Shown one piece after another: positions 8,410-20,220 of a DNA stretch of 64,000 bases (position 1 is its first letter; each line of letters starts with the position of its first letter). The DNA is from Planococcus citreus (GTDB taxonomy: Bacteria > Bacillota > Bacilli > Bacillales_A > Planococcaceae). The stretch covers positions 186,001 through 250,000 of the forward strand of contig NZ_RCCP01000001.1 of NCBI RefSeq assembly GCF_003664125.1, given 5' to 3'. The position numbers were made by a program, and so were the translations under genes. The notes beneath the pieces were generated by a model. It ran no database searches. It was given only the letters and a program-made list of their open reading frames with translations, and was not told where the DNA came from.

Positions 8410-10824
8410 TTAGTATTCTTCCTGCTTAGGAACCAGGACATGCCGTGGCTTACTGCCTTCATAAGGTCCGACGACCCCGCGCTGCTCCATTTGGTCTATA
8501 ATTCGGGCGGCACGGGAATAGCCGACACGGAAACGGCGCTGCAACATGGAAACGGAGGCTGTCTGCATTTCTGTCACCAATTGAACCGCTTCGTCGTATA
8601 ATTCATCAGTTTCTTGGTCGACGCTTACTTCTTCGACATCCGACGGGATCATGTCTTCCTGGTACTGCGCTTTTTGCTGTTCGATGGAAAAGTCGACGAT
8701 TTTCTCCACTTCAGTATCCGACAAGAACGCCCCTTGCACGCGTACCGGTTTTGACTGTCCGGCACCAAGGAACAGCATATCGCCGCGGCCGAGCAATTTC
8801 TCTGCCCCGCCCATGTCGAGAATGGTGCGTGAATCGATTGCGGATGATACCGCAAAGGCGATGCGCGACGGGATGTTCGCCTTGATGACGCCCGTGATGA
8901 CGTTGACGCTCGGGCGCTGTGTAGCGATGATCAAATGGATGCCGGCAGCACGCGCCATTTGCGCAAGCCGTGTGATGGCATCTTCTACTTCGTTGGACGC
9001 GACCATCATCAAATCCGCCAATTCATCGACGATGACGACGATAAACGGCAGCTTCGGATGTTTTTCATCATTTTCTGCATTGAATGTGTCGACATAATCA
9101 TTATAGCCTTCGATATTGCGTGTGCCGGTATGGGAAAACAGCTCATAGCGCCGTTCCATTTCCGAAACGATTTTCTTCAAGGCTTGTGCCGCTTTGCGCG
9201 GGTCCGTCACGACCGGCGCGAGCAGGTGAGGAATACCGTTATAAACATTCAATTCGACCATTTTCGGGTCGATCATCATCATCTTCACTTCATGCGGCTT
9301 GGCGCGCATGATGATGCTCGTGATGATGCCATTGATGCACACCGATTTCCCGCTGCCGGTAGAACCTGCTACGAGCAGATGGGGCATTTTATTGAGCTCG
9401 GTCATGACTGCCTGGCCCGTCACATCGCGGCCGAGCCCGAATAATAGTTTCGAGTCGGGACGGTTGTTTTCTTCCGATTCCAATACTTCCCGAAGACTGA
9501 CGACTGCGACTTCGGTATTTGGCACTTCAATGCCGATCGCCGATTTCCCGGGGATCGGGGCTTCAATGCGGATATCCCGTGCTGCGAGTGCCAATGCCAA
9601 GTCGTCGTGAAGGCTGACGATTTTGCTGACTTTCACGCCGACATCCGGCAGCACTTCGTATTTTGTGACGGCAGGCCCTAGATGGACTTGCGTCACTTTA
9701 GCGCGAACGCCGAAACTTTGGAAGGTTTTCTCGAGTTTTTTGGCGTTTTTCTGGATGCCCGAATACTCGCCACTTTGGTCGCTATGCGGCGGCAAGGTCA
9801 GTAGATCGATTGGCGGCAACGCATAATCTTCATTTTCCGCCTCCTCTTTCATCGACATGACCGGCTCTTTCAAGATCTCTCCCGTTTCTGGGTCAACATG
9901 CCTGATTTCCTCAGAAGCTTCGGTTTTCGGTTTTTCCTCTTCCGGATTCTGGCGCTTCGGCTTGACCTTTTCCGTAAAGGCCGAAATGATTGGCTCTTTT
10001 TCCGTTTCCTCTTCCGGCTCGCGCTCGGTCTCCTGATCAAAGACCAGCGTCGTCTCTGTCTCTTCCAGCGCATCGTCATAAGCCAATTGCTCGTTCATTT
10101 CCAACACTTTTTCAGGCGCATTTTTTCTGCGCGGCTGTTTTTTCGCCGGCTTGCGTTCCGGCTTGAAGCGTTCTGCGAGTGACCGCATCGCTTCGCCGAC
10201 TACCGGCAAGCGCTCTGCAATAACGGGCGCAGCCGTTTTGCCAGTCAAGATAATGGCGCCAATCGACAATAAGATGATGGCGATGACCCATGTGCCAGCT
10301 GTCGCAAATAGCACGTGAAGCAACGCATATAGCACAGCGCCGAAAAAGCCGCCGCCAGTTGCTTCGTAATTGCCCCAGATCGTGCCGGTCATTTGCGTCA
10401 TTTTCGATGTTTCCGACAAGACATTTGCAGAAGTGATCGGCAAGATCGAACCTGCTGCCCAGATTAAATGGCTGATCAATAAAGCACCGGCAAGGAGAAA
10501 TATAGAGCCGGCTGCAATTTTTGCGCGGATTTTCGGCAGCCCGCGTTTGACCATGATGTGGAGTGCGGCTGCGATCAATGCCAGTGGTGCGAGAAAAGCT
10601 AAATAGCCCAGCAGATACTCAGCCATATTATTGAACATGCGGCCGACCAAGCCGAGCCTAAAGACCATCAAGATCGCGATGCCGATCATGATGAGGCCTG
10701 TCACTTCATAGGCGATCATCGGAACCGGCTGGCGCTTCTTCTTCGCTTTCGGTTTCGGTTTTGTGCGCGGCTTGGTACGCGGCTTTGTGGTAGTGGTTTT
10801 TTTGTTCGTACGGCTTGGCGCCAT
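8410..10824 (-). CDS. spoIIIE: DNA translocase FtsK/SpoIIIE
   Basis: An 804-aa septal DNA pump. A basic Lys/Arg/Thr-rich N-terminus (residues 1-30) precedes four membrane segments (about 35-195), an acidic low-complexity linker (about 220-350), the motor domain and a C-terminal gamma winged helix. Walker A is AGSTGSGKS, Walker B is [12 protein letters not shown], and the gamma domain has [14 protein letters not shown]. In sporulating relatives this is SpoIIIE; here, with no sporulation genes in sight, it probably clears trapped chromosomes from division septa. The start ATG 10824 has AGAGGGAATCCC upstream. Confidence 0.92.
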   Translation of the reverse strand: MAPSRTNKKTTTTKPRTKPRTKPKPKAKKKRQPVPMIAYEVTGLIMIGIAILMVFRLGLVGRMFNNMAEYLLGYLAFLAPLALIAAALHIMVKRGLPKIRAKIAAGSIFLLAGALLISHLIWAAGSILPITSANVLSETSKMTQMTGTIWGNYEATGGGFFGAVLYALLHVLFATAGTWVIAIILLSIGAIILTGKTAAPVIAERLPVVGEAMRSLAERFKPERKPAKKQPRRKNAPEKVLEMNEQLAYDDALEETETTLVFDQETEREPEEETEKEPIISAFTEKVKPKRQNPEEEKPKTEASEEIRHVDPETGEILKEPVMSMKEEAENEDYALPPIDLLTLPPHSDQSGEYSGIQKNAKKLEKTFQSFGVRAKVTQVHLGPAVTKYEVLPDVGVKVSKIVSLHDDLALALAARDIRIEAPIPGKSAIGIEVPNTEVAVVSLREVLESEENNRPDSKLLFGLGRDVTGQAVMTELNKMPHLLVAGSTGSGKSVCINGIITSIIMRAKPHEVKMMMIDPKMVELNVYNGIPHLLAPVVTDPRKAAQALKKIVSEMERRYELFSHTGTRNIEGYNDYVDTFNAENDEKHPKLPFIVVIVDELADLMMVASNEVEDAITRLAQMARAAGIHLIIATQRPSVNVITGVIKANIPSRIAFAVSSAIDSRTILDMGGAEKLLGRGDMLFLGAGQSKPVRVQGAFLSDTEVEKIVDFSIEQQKAQYQEDMIPSDVEEVSVDQETDELYDEAVQLVTEMQTASVSMLQRRFRVGYSRAARIIDQMEQRGVVGPYEGSKPRHVLVPKQEEY

Positions 10825-10850
10825 GGGATTCCCTCTTTTCTTACGTAATG

Positions 10851-10888
10851 AAAAAGGATTCCTGCCGATAAAATCGGTATGGAATCCC
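10851..10888 (-). terminator. Terminator downstream of rnjB
   Basis: Two stacked stems (GGATTCC/GGAATCC, 10856-10887, with an inner GCCGAT/ATCGGT pair) are followed on the minus strand by five T residues. It separates rnjB from spoIIIE. Confidence 0.8.
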
Positions 10889-10901
10889 TTTACTTGTATT
10901 C

Positions 10902-12569
10902 TTAGTATTCCATGATGATCGGAATGATCATCGGACGCCGTTTCGTCTGCTGATACAGATACGAATTAAGCGTGTCGCGGATTTCCTGTTTGATGTTGTT
11001 CCATTCGAACGCATCGCGCGTCACGTATTTATCGACGACTTTGCGCACCAATTGGCTCGATTCATCAAGCAATTGCTCCGATTCGCGAACATAGACAAAG
11101 CCTCTGGAAATGATCTCAGGCCCTGAAGCGATGCGTTTTTCCTTGCGGTTCAAGGTAACAACGATGATAAAGATGCCGTCTTGAGACAAAAGCTTACGGT
11201 CGCGGAGCACAATATTGCCCACATCCCCGATGCCGATTCCGTCGATCAAGACATTGCCTGTCGTGACACGGCCGCTCATGCGGACTTTTTCTTTTCGGTA
11301 TTCGACGATATCGCCTTTATCGGCGATGAAGATATCCGATTTCGCGATGCCGACTTGTTGTGCCAATTTCGAGTGGGCGATAAGCATTTTGTATTCCCCT
11401 TGGATCGGGACAAAATACTTCGGCTTCATCAAGTTCAGCATCATTTTCAAATCTTCCTGGCTGCCGTGGCCGGAAACGTGGACTTTCTTGTTGGATGTCA
11501 GCACTTTCGCGCCGGCTTTCGCCAATTTGTTCATAGTCTGGAACATCGGCACTTCCATGCCTGGCGACGGTGTGAACGTGATCAATACCGTATCCGTTTC
11601 ATTGATGCGGACATCTTTATGCTGGCGTCTGACCATTTTGTCGAGCGCTTCAAGCGGTTCGCCCTGGTTGCCGGTCACGATGATGACGACTTCATCGTCA
11701 TTGTATTTCTCCAAGTCTTTCAAGGAAATGACTGTGTCTTCGTCGACTTCCAGATACCCGAGTCGCAAGCCGACTTCATAGCTCTTCTCCAGGCTTTTGC
11801 CGATAACGGCTACTTTCTTGCCCGTTTGATGCGCGATATCGAACACTTGCTGGATACGGATGAAGTTTGATGAATAAAGTGATACGAGAATGCGCCCAGG
11901 TGCCTGGTGGAATGCCGTCAAGATATGATCGGCAACGACCGTTTCAGACGTCGTATAGCCTGGGCGTTCGGCTTCGGTGGAATCCGACAACAGCATCAAG
12001 ACGCCGTCTTCGCCAAGCTTCGCCATTTTGGCATAATCCGGGCGGTAGCTGCCTTGCATCGACTGGTCGAATTTGAATTCCCCGGTGTGGACGATTGCGC
12101 CTTCCGATGTATGGAAGACGATTCCGAGCGCATCCGGGATGCTGTGTGTCGTATGGAAAAAGGTGACGTGTGTTTTATCGAAATTCATGCGGCTCTTGTT
12201 GGTGACTTCAAAGAATTTATGGTGCTTAAGCGAACCGAGTTCTTTCACGTGTTCTTTGGCCAGCGCGATGGTCAGCTTCGAACCGTAGACCGGCGCTTGG
12301 ACTTTCTTCAATAGATAAGCAATCGACCCGATCGCATCTTCATGGCCATGCGTCAGGAAAATCCCTTTGACACGGTCTTTGTTTTCTTCGAGATAAGTGA
12401 CGTCCGGAATGACGATGTCGACGCCAAGCATCTCATCTTCCGGGAACATCAACCCGCTGTCGACGACGAACAGGTCATCGTCGATATCGATGACGTACAT
12501 CGCTTTCCCGATCTCTCCTACTCCGCCAAGCGGAATGACTCTAATGACTTCGTTTTTAATTTTACTCAA
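10902..12569 (-). CDS. rnjB: Ribonuclease J2 (degenerate-site RNase J subunit)
   Basis: A 555-aa beta-CASP metallo-beta-lactamase nuclease. It is assigned to J2 rather than J1 because several metal-site residues differ from the J1 pattern: HGHEDAIG replaces HxHxDH (His to Ala), HTGEFKFD has Glu where J1 has Asp, and PIQGEY has Gln for His. J2 is known to form a complex with J1 and to be a weak enzyme alone. The start is TTG 12569, with AGGAGG 7 nt upstream. Location between asd and spoIIIE matches rnjB of B. subtilis. Confidence 0.88.
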   Translation of the reverse strand: MSKIKNEVIRVIPLGGVGEIGKAMYVIDIDDDLFVVDSGLMFPEDEMLGVDIVIPDVTYLEENKDRVKGIFLTHGHEDAIGSIAYLLKKVQAPVYGSKLTIALAKEHVKELGSLKHHKFFEVTNKSRMNFDKTHVTFFHTTHSIPDALGIVFHTSEGAIVHTGEFKFDQSMQGSYRPDYAKMAKLGEDGVLMLLSDSTEAERPGYTTSETVVADHILTAFHQAPGRILVSLYSSNFIRIQQVFDIAHQTGKKVAVIGKSLEKSYEVGLRLGYLEVDEDTVISLKDLEKYNDDEVVIIVTGNQGEPLEALDKMVRRQHKDVRINETDTVLITFTPSPGMEVPMFQTMNKLAKAGAKVLTSNKKVHVSGHGSQEDLKMMLNLMKPKYFVPIQGEYKMLIAHSKLAQQVGIAKSDIFIADKGDIVEYRKEKVRMSGRVTTGNVLIDGIGIGDVGNIVLRDRKLLSQDGIFIIVVTLNRKEKRIASGPEIISRGFVYVRESEQLLDESSQLVRKVVDKYVTRDAFEWNNIKQEIRDTLNSYLYQQTKRRPMIIPIIMEY

Positions 12570-12820
12570 TTGATTTCCTCCTAAAAATATTTCACCCGTA
12601 CAGATCCATAAACTTCATTATACGGTAATCACCGGTAACAGTCCAAAGAAAAAATATCCGCAGCCATTCCCCCCACATGGCTGACGCAAAACCATCCGTT
12701 CGTGAAACAAAAAAAGCCACCCAGAGACACGAGGAAGACATGACTTCCAAGCGGCACCGGATGGCCAAAGATTTCACATGCGCCAGCAGATCACCCGCTA
12801 CCGGATGATTGCCTGACAGC

Positions 12821-13855
12821 TTACAGCAATTGTTCTTCGATGAGCGCTTCGGCGATTTGAACCGAGTTCAACGCCGCGCCTTTGATCAAATTATCGGAGA
12901 CGATCCACAAATGATAGCCGTTCGGGTTGTCGAGATCTTTGCGGATACGGCCGACGAACACCTCGTCTTTCCCGGCTGCCATCAACGGCATCGGGTATTC
13001 CTGATTGGCGGGATTATCTTGTAGCACGACGCCTGGCGCGCCGCTCAGCGCCGCTCTCACTTGCTCGAGGGACGGTGCGTCATCCAGTTCCACATAGACG
13101 GATTCGGAGTGGCCAGTTACGACCGGCAAGCGCACACATGTCGCCGCGACTGCCAAGCCTTGGTCGCTCATGATTTTCTTCGTTTCGTTAATCATTTTCA
13201 TTTCTTCCAACGTATAGCCGTTGTCTGCGAATTGGTCGATTTGCGGCACTGCGTTGAAGGCGATCGGATAATGGCGATCGGCTGACTTCACAGGCAAGAC
13301 CTTCGCTTCGGCAGTTGCTGCGTTCTCAAAATCCGCTGACTGTTCTTTCAACTCATTGATTGCATCAATTCCTGCACCAGAAACCGCCTGGTAAGTGGAA
13401 ACGATGATTTTCTGCAAGCCGAACTGCTCTTTTAGCGGCTGCAATGCGCACACCATTTGGATCGTCGAGCAATTTGGGTTGGCGATCACGCCGGAATGGC
13501 CTTTTAGCGCTGATTTATTCACTTCAGGGACGACGAGCGGTACATCTTCATTCATGCGGAATGCGCTCGTATTGTCGACGACGACTGCGCCGCGTTTCAC
13601 GGCTTCAGGTGCAAACTTTTCCGAGATGCTGCCGCCTGCGCTGAACAAAGCGATATCCACACCTTCAAATGATTCGGGCACTGCTTCCTCTACTGTATAG
13701 GATTGTCCGTTGAATTCGATTTCCTTGCCGGCAGAGCGTGCAGAAGACAGGAATTTGATGTCCCCTACAGGGAAATTGCGCTTCTCCAGCTGGTCTTTCA
13801 TTTGCTGACCGACGGCACCGGTTGCGCCCATGATCGCTACATTATAGGTTTTCAC
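12821..13855 (-). CDS. asd: Aspartate-semialdehyde dehydrogenase
   Basis: A 344-aa enzyme that reduces aspartyl phosphate to aspartate semialdehyde for lysine, diaminopimelate, threonine and methionine synthesis. N-terminal NADP-binding [10 protein letters not shown] and the active-site segment [10 protein letters not shown] (catalytic Cys) are present. The start is GTG 13855 with AAGGAG 8 nt upstream. In B. subtilis asd lies in a spoVFA-spoVFB-asd-dapG-dapA cluster; here those neighbours are missing, with mlpA upstream and rnjB downstream. The 251-nt gap to rnjB holds no convincing gene. Confidence 0.95.
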   Translation of the reverse strand: MKTYNVAIMGATGAVGQQMKDQLEKRNFPVGDIKFLSSARSAGKEIEFNGQSYTVEEAVPESFEGVDIALFSAGGSISEKFAPEAVKRGAVVVDNTSAFRMNEDVPLVVPEVNKSALKGHSGVIANPNCSTIQMVCALQPLKEQFGLQKIIVSTYQAVSGAGIDAINELKEQSADFENAATAEAKVLPVKSADRHYPIAFNAVPQIDQFADNGYTLEEMKMINETKKIMSDQGLAVAATCVRLPVVTGHSESVYVELDDAPSLEQVRAALSGAPGVVLQDNPANQEYPMPLMAAGKDEVFVGRIRKDLDNPNGYHLWIVSDNLIKGAALNSVQIAEALIEEQLL

Positions 13856-13940
13856 TCGACTCTCTCCTTCTTGGCTAATTTGCGTTATTGTAACATAATT
13901 TATCGCGTTAATGTGACAAATTGTCGCAATTCCTGCTCTT

Positions 13941-15152
13941 TCATTGGGATCGGATGATGGAGACGGCAGGCGCAGTGGCAGTCAATTGCATCAAATCCAG
14001 CACATGCTCACGCTTCACTGCATCGATCAAGTGGATGATGTCATCCGCGGACTGGTGTTTGCCGTGAAGCAACTCATATTTGCCGTTGCGGCTCATTCTG
14101 GAGCCTGTGCTTTCTAGCCCAAGCAGCAAATTGCCTTTCAATTGCTCACGGGAATCCGTAATTTCCAAGTCGCTGATGTCCCCTTCTCGCATGCGCTGCA
14201 ATGATGTGCGAATCAATTCTTCTACTTCTCCAACTTGATGGTCGGCAGTGCCCCCGTAAATGGCGAGCGTACCGTGGTCCGAATAAGCGGAATGGTAGGA
14301 ATAGACCGAATAGGCAAGACCACGGTCTTCTCGGATTTCTTGGAACAAGCGGGACGACATCGAGCCGCCGACGATATTGTTCAATACCGCCAGCGCAAAC
14401 AGCTGATCATCCTGTAGCGACAGCCCAGGATACCCGAGGCAAATATGGGCTTGTTCCGTTTCTTTGTGCTTGATCGATTGGCCGGGCACGAAAGTAGGCA
14501 TGACATGGGCATTTTCCGGGCTTTTCCGTTCAAATGACCCGAATAAAGTTTCGATTTGGCTGAGCAATTTGCCATCGATATGGCCTGCCACGGAAATGAC
14601 CGTGTTCGATGGGGTGTAATGGCGCTCCATATAATCCAAAATCTGCTGTCTTGAAAAACGGTCCAGTGTTTCGGCGGTACCTAAAATCGGTGCGCCGATG
14701 GCATTGTCGGGATACATGACCCGCCATAATTGTTCATGGACATCGTCATCCGCCATATCTTCGGTCATGCTGATCTCCTCTTTGACAACAAGCCGTTCTT
14801 TATCGATCTCTACTGGATCCATCACTGAATTGAAAAACATATCCGCCAAGACTTCGACTGCGAGCGGCGCATGATGGTCAAGCACTTTGGCGTAATAGCA
14901 CGTATATTCTTTTGAAGTATAGGCATTCAAATCGCCGCCAATGCGGTCGAATTCCCGCGCGATATCTTTGGCGCTGCGTTTTTCGGTGCCTTTGAACAAG
15001 AGATGTTCAATGAAATGCGTGATGCCGTTTTCTTCCGGGCGCTCATCACGTGACCCTGTATTGACGAATACCCCGACCGATACGGAGCGGAAATGCGGAA
15101 TATGTTCAGAAACGATACGCAAGCCATTTTGGCAAGTATAAGTGGTAACCAT
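13941..15152 (-). CDS. mlpA: M16 family zinc protease MlpA-like
   Basis: A 403-aa insulinase-type peptidase with the intact inverted motif [10 protein letters not shown] (HxxEH, about residue 46) and the downstream Glu region typical of the family. B. subtilis MlpA (YmxG) of similar length lies in the same place after pnpA and is implicated in regulating extracellular protease production and adaptation. ATG 15152 is preceded by AGGAGGGC. A strong hairpin separates it from pnp upstream. Confidence 0.9.
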   Translation of the reverse strand: MVTTYTCQNGLRIVSEHIPHFRSVSVGVFVNTGSRDERPEENGITHFIEHLLFKGTEKRSAKDIAREFDRIGGDLNAYTSKEYTCYYAKVLDHHAPLAVEVLADMFFNSVMDPVEIDKERLVVKEEISMTEDMADDDVHEQLWRVMYPDNAIGAPILGTAETLDRFSRQQILDYMERHYTPSNTVISVAGHIDGKLLSQIETLFGSFERKSPENAHVMPTFVPGQSIKHKETEQAHICLGYPGLSLQDDQLFALAVLNNIVGGSMSSRLFQEIREDRGLAYSVYSYHSAYSDHGTLAIYGGTADHQVGEVEELIRTSLQRMREGDISDLEITDSREQLKGNLLLGLESTGSRMSRNGKYELLHGKHQSADDIIHLIDAVKREHVLDLMQLTATAPAVSIIRSQ

Positions 15153-15172
15153 TGAAAGCCCTCCTGTATATG

Positions 15173-15208
15173 AAAAAAATTGCCGGCGAGTGCCACCGGC
15201 AATTTTTC
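15173..15208 (-). terminator. Terminator between pnp and mlpA
   Basis: A 12-bp stem (AAAAATTGCCGG and complement, 15175-15207) has T-runs on both strands. For minus-strand transcription it follows the pnp stop codon. Confidence 0.85.
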
Positions 15209-15230
15209 CAATCTGTTTTCATTTACTGTT

Positions 15231-17339
15231 TCAAGCCTTTTCGGCTGCTTCTTTTTCTTCTTTCAAAACCGTTTTGCGGGACAAGTTGACGCGTCCTTGG
15301 CGGTCGATTTCGATGACTTTGACTTTGATGATATCGCCCATCTTCAAGACATCTTCCACTTCTTTCGTCCGCTCTTCCTGGATTTCGGAAATATGGAGAA
15401 GGCCGTCTTTGCCCGGGAACAATTCAACGAATGCACCGAATTTTTCGATGCGCTTGACTGCGCCTTCGTAATATTCGCCGACTTTCGCTTCGCGTACGAT
15501 ATTCTCGATCATCGCTTTCGCTTTGGCGTTCATTTCTTCATCAACAGAAGAAATGAAAATCGTGCCGTCTTGTTCGGTATCAATCTTGACGCCTGTTTCA
15601 TCAATGATTTTATTAATGACTTTTCCGCCAGGCCCGATGACGTCACGGATCTTATCCGGATTGATTTTCACCATGATGATCTTCGGCGCAAATTTCGACA
15701 AAGTCGTGCGCGGTGTATTGATCGTAGCGATCATCGATTCGAGAATGTGCAAACGGCCGATTTTCGCTTGCGTCAATGCTTCTTCTAAGATCTCGCGGGA
15801 CAAGCCGTCGATTTTGATATCCATCTGCAAGGCTGTGACGCCTTCTGCGGTTCCGGCTACTTTAAAGTCCATATCGCCGAGATGGTCTTCCATCCCTTGG
15901 ATATCGGAAAGAACCGTGTAGTTCTCGCCTTTTTTCACAAGGCCCATCGCAATTCCGGCAACAGGTGCTTTAATTGGCACACCTGCATCCATCATCGCCA
16001 AAGTAGATGCACAGATACTTGCTTGTGATGTGGATCCGTTCGATTCCAATACCTCGGAGACCAGGCGGATCGTATATGGGAAATCTTTTTCATTTGGAAT
16101 GACTGCTTCAAGCGCACGTTCGCCTAGAGCGCCGTGGCCAATTTCGCGTCGGCCGGGGCCGCGCAGGAAGCCGGTTTCCCCAACGGAGAACAACGGGAAA
16201 TTATAATGGTGCATAAAACGCTTCGTCTCTTCCAAGCCGAGGCCATCGATGATTTGCACATCGCCGAGAGCGCCGAGCGTACAGATGCTCATCGCTTGCG
16301 TTTGGCCGCGCGTAAACAGGCCGGAACCGTGAGTGCGCGCAAGGACGCCAACTTCAGAAGAAAGCGCGCGGATTTCAGATGGGCCGCGGCCGTCCGGGCG
16401 AATCTTTTCATCTGTGATCAGGCGGCGCACTTCATCTTTGACCATTTTATCGAGCACTTGGCCCGCTTGTTTCTTGATATCGTCTTCTGAATCTGCATAT
16501 GCTTCAAGCGCACGTTCGCGGACAGCCGCAATGGCTTCATTGCGCGCCTGCTTTTCGTTCACTTGAACGGCAGCATTCATGTCTTCTTCCACAGCCGTTT
16601 TCAGTTCAGCCGTCAAGTCAGCGTCCAGTTCGTACAATTGAACTGCTGATTTCTCTTTAGCCACTTCCGCAGCAATTTCTTCCTGGAAAGCGATCAATTT
16701 CTTGATTTCTTCGTGGCCGAACATGATTGCTTCAAGGATCACTTCTTCGGACACTTCTTTGGCACCGGCTTCTACCATATTGATGGCGTCTTTTGTGCCG
16801 GCAACCGTCAAGTTGATCGAGCTTTTCTCCATTTGCTCGCCTGTTGGGTTGATGATGTACTCGCCATCCACCATCCCGACGATGACGCCCGCGATCGGCC
16901 CGTCAAACGGAATGTCTGAAATCATCAATGCTAAGGAAGACCCGAACATCGCTGCCATTTCAGATGGGCAATCCTGGTCGACTGACATGACCATTGAAAT
17001 AACTTGCACCTCGTTGCGGAATCCGTCTGGGAACAACGGACGCAGCGGACGATCGATCAAGCGGCTGATCAATGTCGCTTTCTCGGATGGGCGCCCTTCG
17101 CGTTTAATGAATCCGCCCGGGATTTTCCCGACAGCGTATTGGCGCTCTTCGTAGTTCACCGTCAATGGGAAGAAATCCAAAGGCTTCGGTGATTTTGATG
17201 CGGTTGCAGTGGACAGCACTGCTGTATCGCCATAACGGATCAATGCCGCTCCGTTTGCTTGTTTTGCCAGTTGACCGACTTCGACCTTCAGTTCGCGGCC
17301 AGCCCAGTCAAATGTGTAAACCTTTTTTGTTTGCTCCAT
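15231..17339 (-). CDS. pnp: Polyribonucleotide nucleotidyltransferase (PNPase)
   Basis: A 702-aa phosphorolytic 3'-5' exoribonuclease. Two RNase PH-like domains (about 10-230 and 310-550) are joined by the alpha-helical domain, followed by KH ([12 protein letters not shown], near residue 565) and S1 ([18 protein letters not shown]) domains. The phosphate/metal site DMDFKVAGT is intact. It degrades mRNA as part of the RNA-decay machinery with RNase J1/J2. Downstream of rpsO, as in most bacteria, but separated from it by a terminator. Confidence 0.97.
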   Translation of the reverse strand: MEQTKKVYTFDWAGRELKVEVGQLAKQANGAALIRYGDTAVLSTATASKSPKPLDFFPLTVNYEERQYAVGKIPGGFIKREGRPSEKATLISRLIDRPLRPLFPDGFRNEVQVISMVMSVDQDCPSEMAAMFGSSLALMISDIPFDGPIAGVIVGMVDGEYIINPTGEQMEKSSINLTVAGTKDAINMVEAGAKEVSEEVILEAIMFGHEEIKKLIAFQEEIAAEVAKEKSAVQLYELDADLTAELKTAVEEDMNAAVQVNEKQARNEAIAAVRERALEAYADSEDDIKKQAGQVLDKMVKDEVRRLITDEKIRPDGRGPSEIRALSSEVGVLARTHGSGLFTRGQTQAMSICTLGALGDVQIIDGLGLEETKRFMHHYNFPLFSVGETGFLRGPGRREIGHGALGERALEAVIPNEKDFPYTIRLVSEVLESNGSTSQASICASTLAMMDAGVPIKAPVAGIAMGLVKKGENYTVLSDIQGMEDHLGDMDFKVAGTAEGVTALQMDIKIDGLSREILEEALTQAKIGRLHILESMIATINTPRTTLSKFAPKIIMVKINPDKIRDVIGPGGKVINKIIDETGVKIDTEQDGTIFISSVDEEMNAKAKAMIENIVREAKVGEYYEGAVKRIEKFGAFVELFPGKDGLLHISEIQEERTKEVEDVLKMGDIIKVKVIEIDRQGRVNLSRKTVLKEEKEAAEKA

Positions 17340-17442
17340 AGTCGAGCTCCTCTCTTACCGTGTTTCGTGTAGTATGTATCTTTAAATAGTGTATCAAAAA
17401 AGCACATCAAGTGCGATTCAATGATAAGTTTTAAGCATAAAG

Positions 17443-17467
17443 AAAAAGCGGGACGAATCCCGCTTTC
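17443..17467 (-). terminator. Terminator downstream of rpsO
   Basis: A 9-bp stem AAAGCGGGA/TCCCGCTTT (17445-17466) with T residues following on the minus strand lies 12 nt beyond the rpsO stop. Confidence 0.85.
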
Positions 17468-17478
17468 TCTGCTTGCTA

Positions 17479-17748
17479 TTATCGGCGTAGGCCAAGTCTT
17501 GCGATTAACTCACGGTAGCGTTGTACATCGTTCTCGCGTAGGTATTTAAGCAAGTTACGACGGCGTCCAACCATTTTGAATAGACCACGACGTGAATGGT
17601 GATCTTTCTTGTGGGTACGCAAGTGCTCGTTCAAGTTGTTGATGTCTTCTGTAAGAATGGCGATCTGAATTTCTGGAGAACCAGTATCAGTGTCATGCAC
17701 TTTGTATTCATTGATCAATTCATTTTTACGTTCTTGAGTGATTGCCAT
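17479..17748 (-). CDS. rpsO: 30S ribosomal protein S15
   Basis: An 89-aa protein of exact family length with the S15 signature: [30 protein letters not shown] and [11 protein letters not shown]. It binds 16S rRNA helices 20-22 early in 30S assembly. ATG 17748 follows AGGAGGTGGAAC. The 134-nt gap to ribF may hold its promoter and an autoregulatory leader, though I could not define a structure. Confidence 0.98.
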   Translation of the reverse strand: MAITQERKNELINEYKVHDTDTGSPEIQIAILTEDINNLNEHLRTHKKDHHSRRGLFKMVGRRRNLLKYLRENDVQRYRELIARLGLRR

Positions 17749-17882
17749 GCTGTTCCACCTCCTAATCTCTGATAGCCCCTATTACCTAGCAAACGTTGGT
17801 GATTCGATGTGCCAAGCAACGGTTAGTACGTTCAGTACTTTGATATCATAGCACAGTGATTTCCTGAAATCAACTGTCCAAC

Positions 17883-18824
17883 TTATACTTCGAAATATTG
17901 CTTTGCGGTATTTTTGTCCTGCCCGATTTGGGTTTTCAGTTCATCAATGCCGGAAAATTTCTGTTCGTCGCGTATGCGCTTATGCCATTCAACGACGACT
18001 TTTTCACCGTAAATCGACTTATCGTAATCCAGGATATGGACCTCGATGACCAGGTTTTTGACATCGGGATTGTTGAATGTCGGCTTGTAGCCGACATTGC
18101 AGACGCCGTCGAAGTAAGCGCCTTGTACTTCAATCCGCACAGCATAGACGCCGCGCTTTGGAACGAATGTCCCGAGTTCAGGTTCGACGTTCGCTGTCGG
18201 AAAGCCGATCGTCCGCCCGCGCTTGTCGCCGTTGACCACCGTCCCGGAAATCCGGTACGGCCTGCCGAGCAGATGATGGACCGGTTCGACCATCCCATCT
18301 TTCAATAGATGGCGGATGCGCGTTGAACTGACTTTTTCATTTTCCGCTTCGATCTTGCCAACCGTCGTGACATTATAGCGCCCTCTCCCGGCCGACTCCA
18401 TCAATTTCATATCGCCGCCGCCTTTAAAGCCGAATGAAAAATCAAACCCTGCCACGACTTCCTTGACGCCAAGGCCGTCGATGAAGTGCTCAATAAATTG
18501 TTCTGGGGAAAGTTTGGCAAACTCTGAAGTGAACCGGACGATATAGCAGATGTCTACGCCCATCTCCTGCAAGATCTCCATCTTCTGGCCAAGCGGCGTG
18601 ATATAGAAGACTTCTTCTTTCCGGCCGCCGAGCACGAGCGACGGATGCGGATCGAAGGTCATAACAGCGGATTTCATCCCGCCTGCTTGCGCCTTGTCGA
18701 TTGCCGTGCCGATCACTTTCTGGTGCCCGCGGTGAACGCCGTCAAAAAAGCCGATCGCCATCGACAGCGGGCCATCTTCTTGTGCTTTCATCTCGTGAGG
18801 ATAACTCAAGTGAATAATTTTCAT
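17883..18824 (-). CDS. ribF: Bifunctional riboflavin kinase / FAD synthetase
   Basis: A 313-aa enzyme that makes FMN and FAD. The N-terminal nucleotidyltransferase domain has GFFDGVHRGHQ and the SSTRIR motif; the C-terminal flavokinase domain has the GFPTANV motif. ATG 18824 is preferred over an upstream frame extension because GAGGTG lies 4 nt before it and the upstream truB stop (18826) is almost adjacent, indicating coupling. B. subtilis uses the name ribC for this gene. Confidence 0.95.
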   Translation of the reverse strand: MKIIHLSYPHEMKAQEDGPLSMAIGFFDGVHRGHQKVIGTAIDKAQAGGMKSAVMTFDPHPSLVLGGRKEEVFYITPLGQKMEILQEMGVDICYIVRFTSEFAKLSPEQFIEHFIDGLGVKEVVAGFDFSFGFKGGGDMKLMESAGRGRYNVTTVGKIEAENEKVSSTRIRHLLKDGMVEPVHHLLGRPYRISGTVVNGDKRGRTIGFPTANVEPELGTFVPKRGVYAVRIEVQGAYFDGVCNVGYKPTFNNPDVKNLVIEVHILDYDKSIYGEKVVVEWHKRIRDEQKFSGIDELKTQIGQDKNTAKQYFEV

Positions 18825-18825
18825 A

Positions 18826-19755
18826 CTACACCTCGTCCGTTGGAGGAAATCCAAACATTTTTTCGGGTTTCATTTTGCCCGGCTTATCCGGATGCCGTTT
18901 ATACAAAGCTGCCGGCTTGCCTTGATGGGTAAAAACGACGAATGCTTCCGTCTTCAAGACCGGATGCTCTTCGAGAACTTGGCCGTTTCTAATGCCGAAC
19001 AATAGATCCGGGGTGATTTCTTCAAATGGAAACGCACTTAAGCCATAGGCAAGGGGCTGCAAAATAGAACCGATATCTCCATTTTGCGCAATTTCCTCCA
19101 CTTCGGCAAGCGTCACACATTGTTCTTTCGTAAAACTCCCCGATTGCGTGCGCGTCAGCTGTGACATATGAGCCGGATAGCCAAGTGCTTCCCCGATCTG
19201 GACAGCGAGCGTCCTGATATAAGTCCCTTTTCCGCAGCGGATGCGGATGCGGAAAAGGATATTCTGGCCTTCCCACGTCTCTGCTTCATCCAATAATTCA
19301 ATCGAGTCAATATGCACGGTCCGCACCGGGCGTTCTACCGTTTCGCCTTTACGGGCATATTCATAGAGCTTTCTGCCGTTCACTTTGACGGCGGAATACA
19401 TCGGCGGGATTTGTTCAATGTCGCCGGTCAGGCTTTGCAATACATCTTCAAGCTGCTTGCGTGAAATCATTTTGTCGCTGGCGTCTTGTTCCACTATAGC
19501 GCCTTCTGCATCTTCTGTTTCTGTTGAAAACCCGATCAATACTTCCGCTTCGTACGTTTTTCCTTGATCAGTGATATACTCTGCCACTTTGGTCGATCGC
19601 CCGAGGCAAATGGGCAATACGCCGTCCACTTGGGGATCGAGCGTTCCGGTATGCCCGACTTTTTTCGTTTTCAGGATTTTCCGCAAGCGGAAAACACAAT
19701 CATGCGATGTCATGCCCGGTTCTTTCCATAATGGAAGAATTCCATTCGGTTCCAT
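18826..19755 (-). CDS. truB: tRNA pseudouridine(55) synthase
   Basis: A 309-aa enzyme converting U55 of the tRNA T-loop to pseudouridine. The catalytic motif HTGTLDPQVDGVLP (Asp nucleophile, near residue 40) and the KxxGHTG box are clear; a PUA-like C-terminal tail follows. ATG 19755 is preceded by GAGAGGGGC. It is the head of a truB-ribF pair after the rbfA terminator. Confidence 0.96.
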   Translation of the reverse strand: MEPNGILPLWKEPGMTSHDCVFRLRKILKTKKVGHTGTLDPQVDGVLPICLGRSTKVAEYITDQGKTYEAEVLIGFSTETEDAEGAIVEQDASDKMISRKQLEDVLQSLTGDIEQIPPMYSAVKVNGRKLYEYARKGETVERPVRTVHIDSIELLDEAETWEGQNILFRIRIRCGKGTYIRTLAVQIGEALGYPAHMSQLTRTQSGSFTKEQCVTLAEVEEIAQNGDIGSILQPLAYGLSAFPFEEITPDLLFGIRNGQVLEEHPVLKTEAFVVFTHQGKPAALYKRHPDKPGKMKPEKMFGFPPTDEV

Positions 19756-19805
19756 ATTGAAAGCCCCTCTCTTTATCGGTTCTAGGACCGAACGTATAGT
19801 ATGTA

Positions 19806-19844
19806 GAAAAAAGCCTGCTGTCTAAATATAGACTGGCAGGCTTT
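19806..19844 (-). terminator. Terminator at the end of the nusA-infB operon
   Basis: Outer stem AAAGCCTGC/GCAGGCTTT (19810-19844) with an inner GTCT/AGAC pair, followed on the minus strand by a T run. It lies 5 nt past the rbfA stop. Confidence 0.88.
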
Positions 19845-19848
19845 CGGT

Positions 19849-20202
19849 TTATTCTTCTGTTGGATCTTTGATATCCCGCAGCAATGATTCAATCCGATTG
19901 CCGTATGCGACAGACGAATCGATTTCAAACGCCAATTCAGGAGTTTTGCGCAGACGGATCCGCTGCCCGATTTCCGAGCGGATGAATCCTTTGGACTTGG
20001 CGAGGCCGAGCAAAGTCTGCTCTTTCTCTTTATCGTCGCCCAAGACGCTAATATAGACGGTTGCCTGCTGAAGGTCGCCCGTCACTTCGACATCTGTCAC
20101 TGTGACAAATCCGATGCGTGGGTCTTTCAATTTTCTGCCGATAATTTCGCCGAGCTCTTTTTTCATTTGCTCAGCTACACGATTCGAGCGCATTGATGAC
20201 AT
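19849..20202 (-). CDS. rbfA: 30S ribosome-binding factor A
   Basis: A 117-aa KH-fold ribosome maturation factor. The opening [18 protein letters not shown] and the pattern [18 protein letters not shown] are diagnostic. It assists late 16S rRNA processing and cold adaptation. It is the last gene of the rimP-nusA-infB operon, 18 nt after ylxP. Confidence 0.96.
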   Translation of the reverse strand: MSSMRSNRVAEQMKKELGEIIGRKLKDPRIGFVTVTDVEVTGDLQQATVYISVLGDDKEKEQTLLGLAKSKGFIRSEIGQRIRLRKTPELAFEIDSSVAYGNRIESLLRDIKDPTEE

Positions 20203-20220
20203 TTCGAATCCACTCCGTTC

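Noticed and set aside
12592..12777. Short minus-strand frame between asd and rnjB
   Set aside because: No ribosome binding site, no recognisable features, and probable overlap with untranslated or terminator sequence.
13856..13940. Possible lysine riboswitch upstream of asd
   Set aside because: Only 85 nt separate asd from mlpA, too short for the aptamer, and no conserved core is visible.
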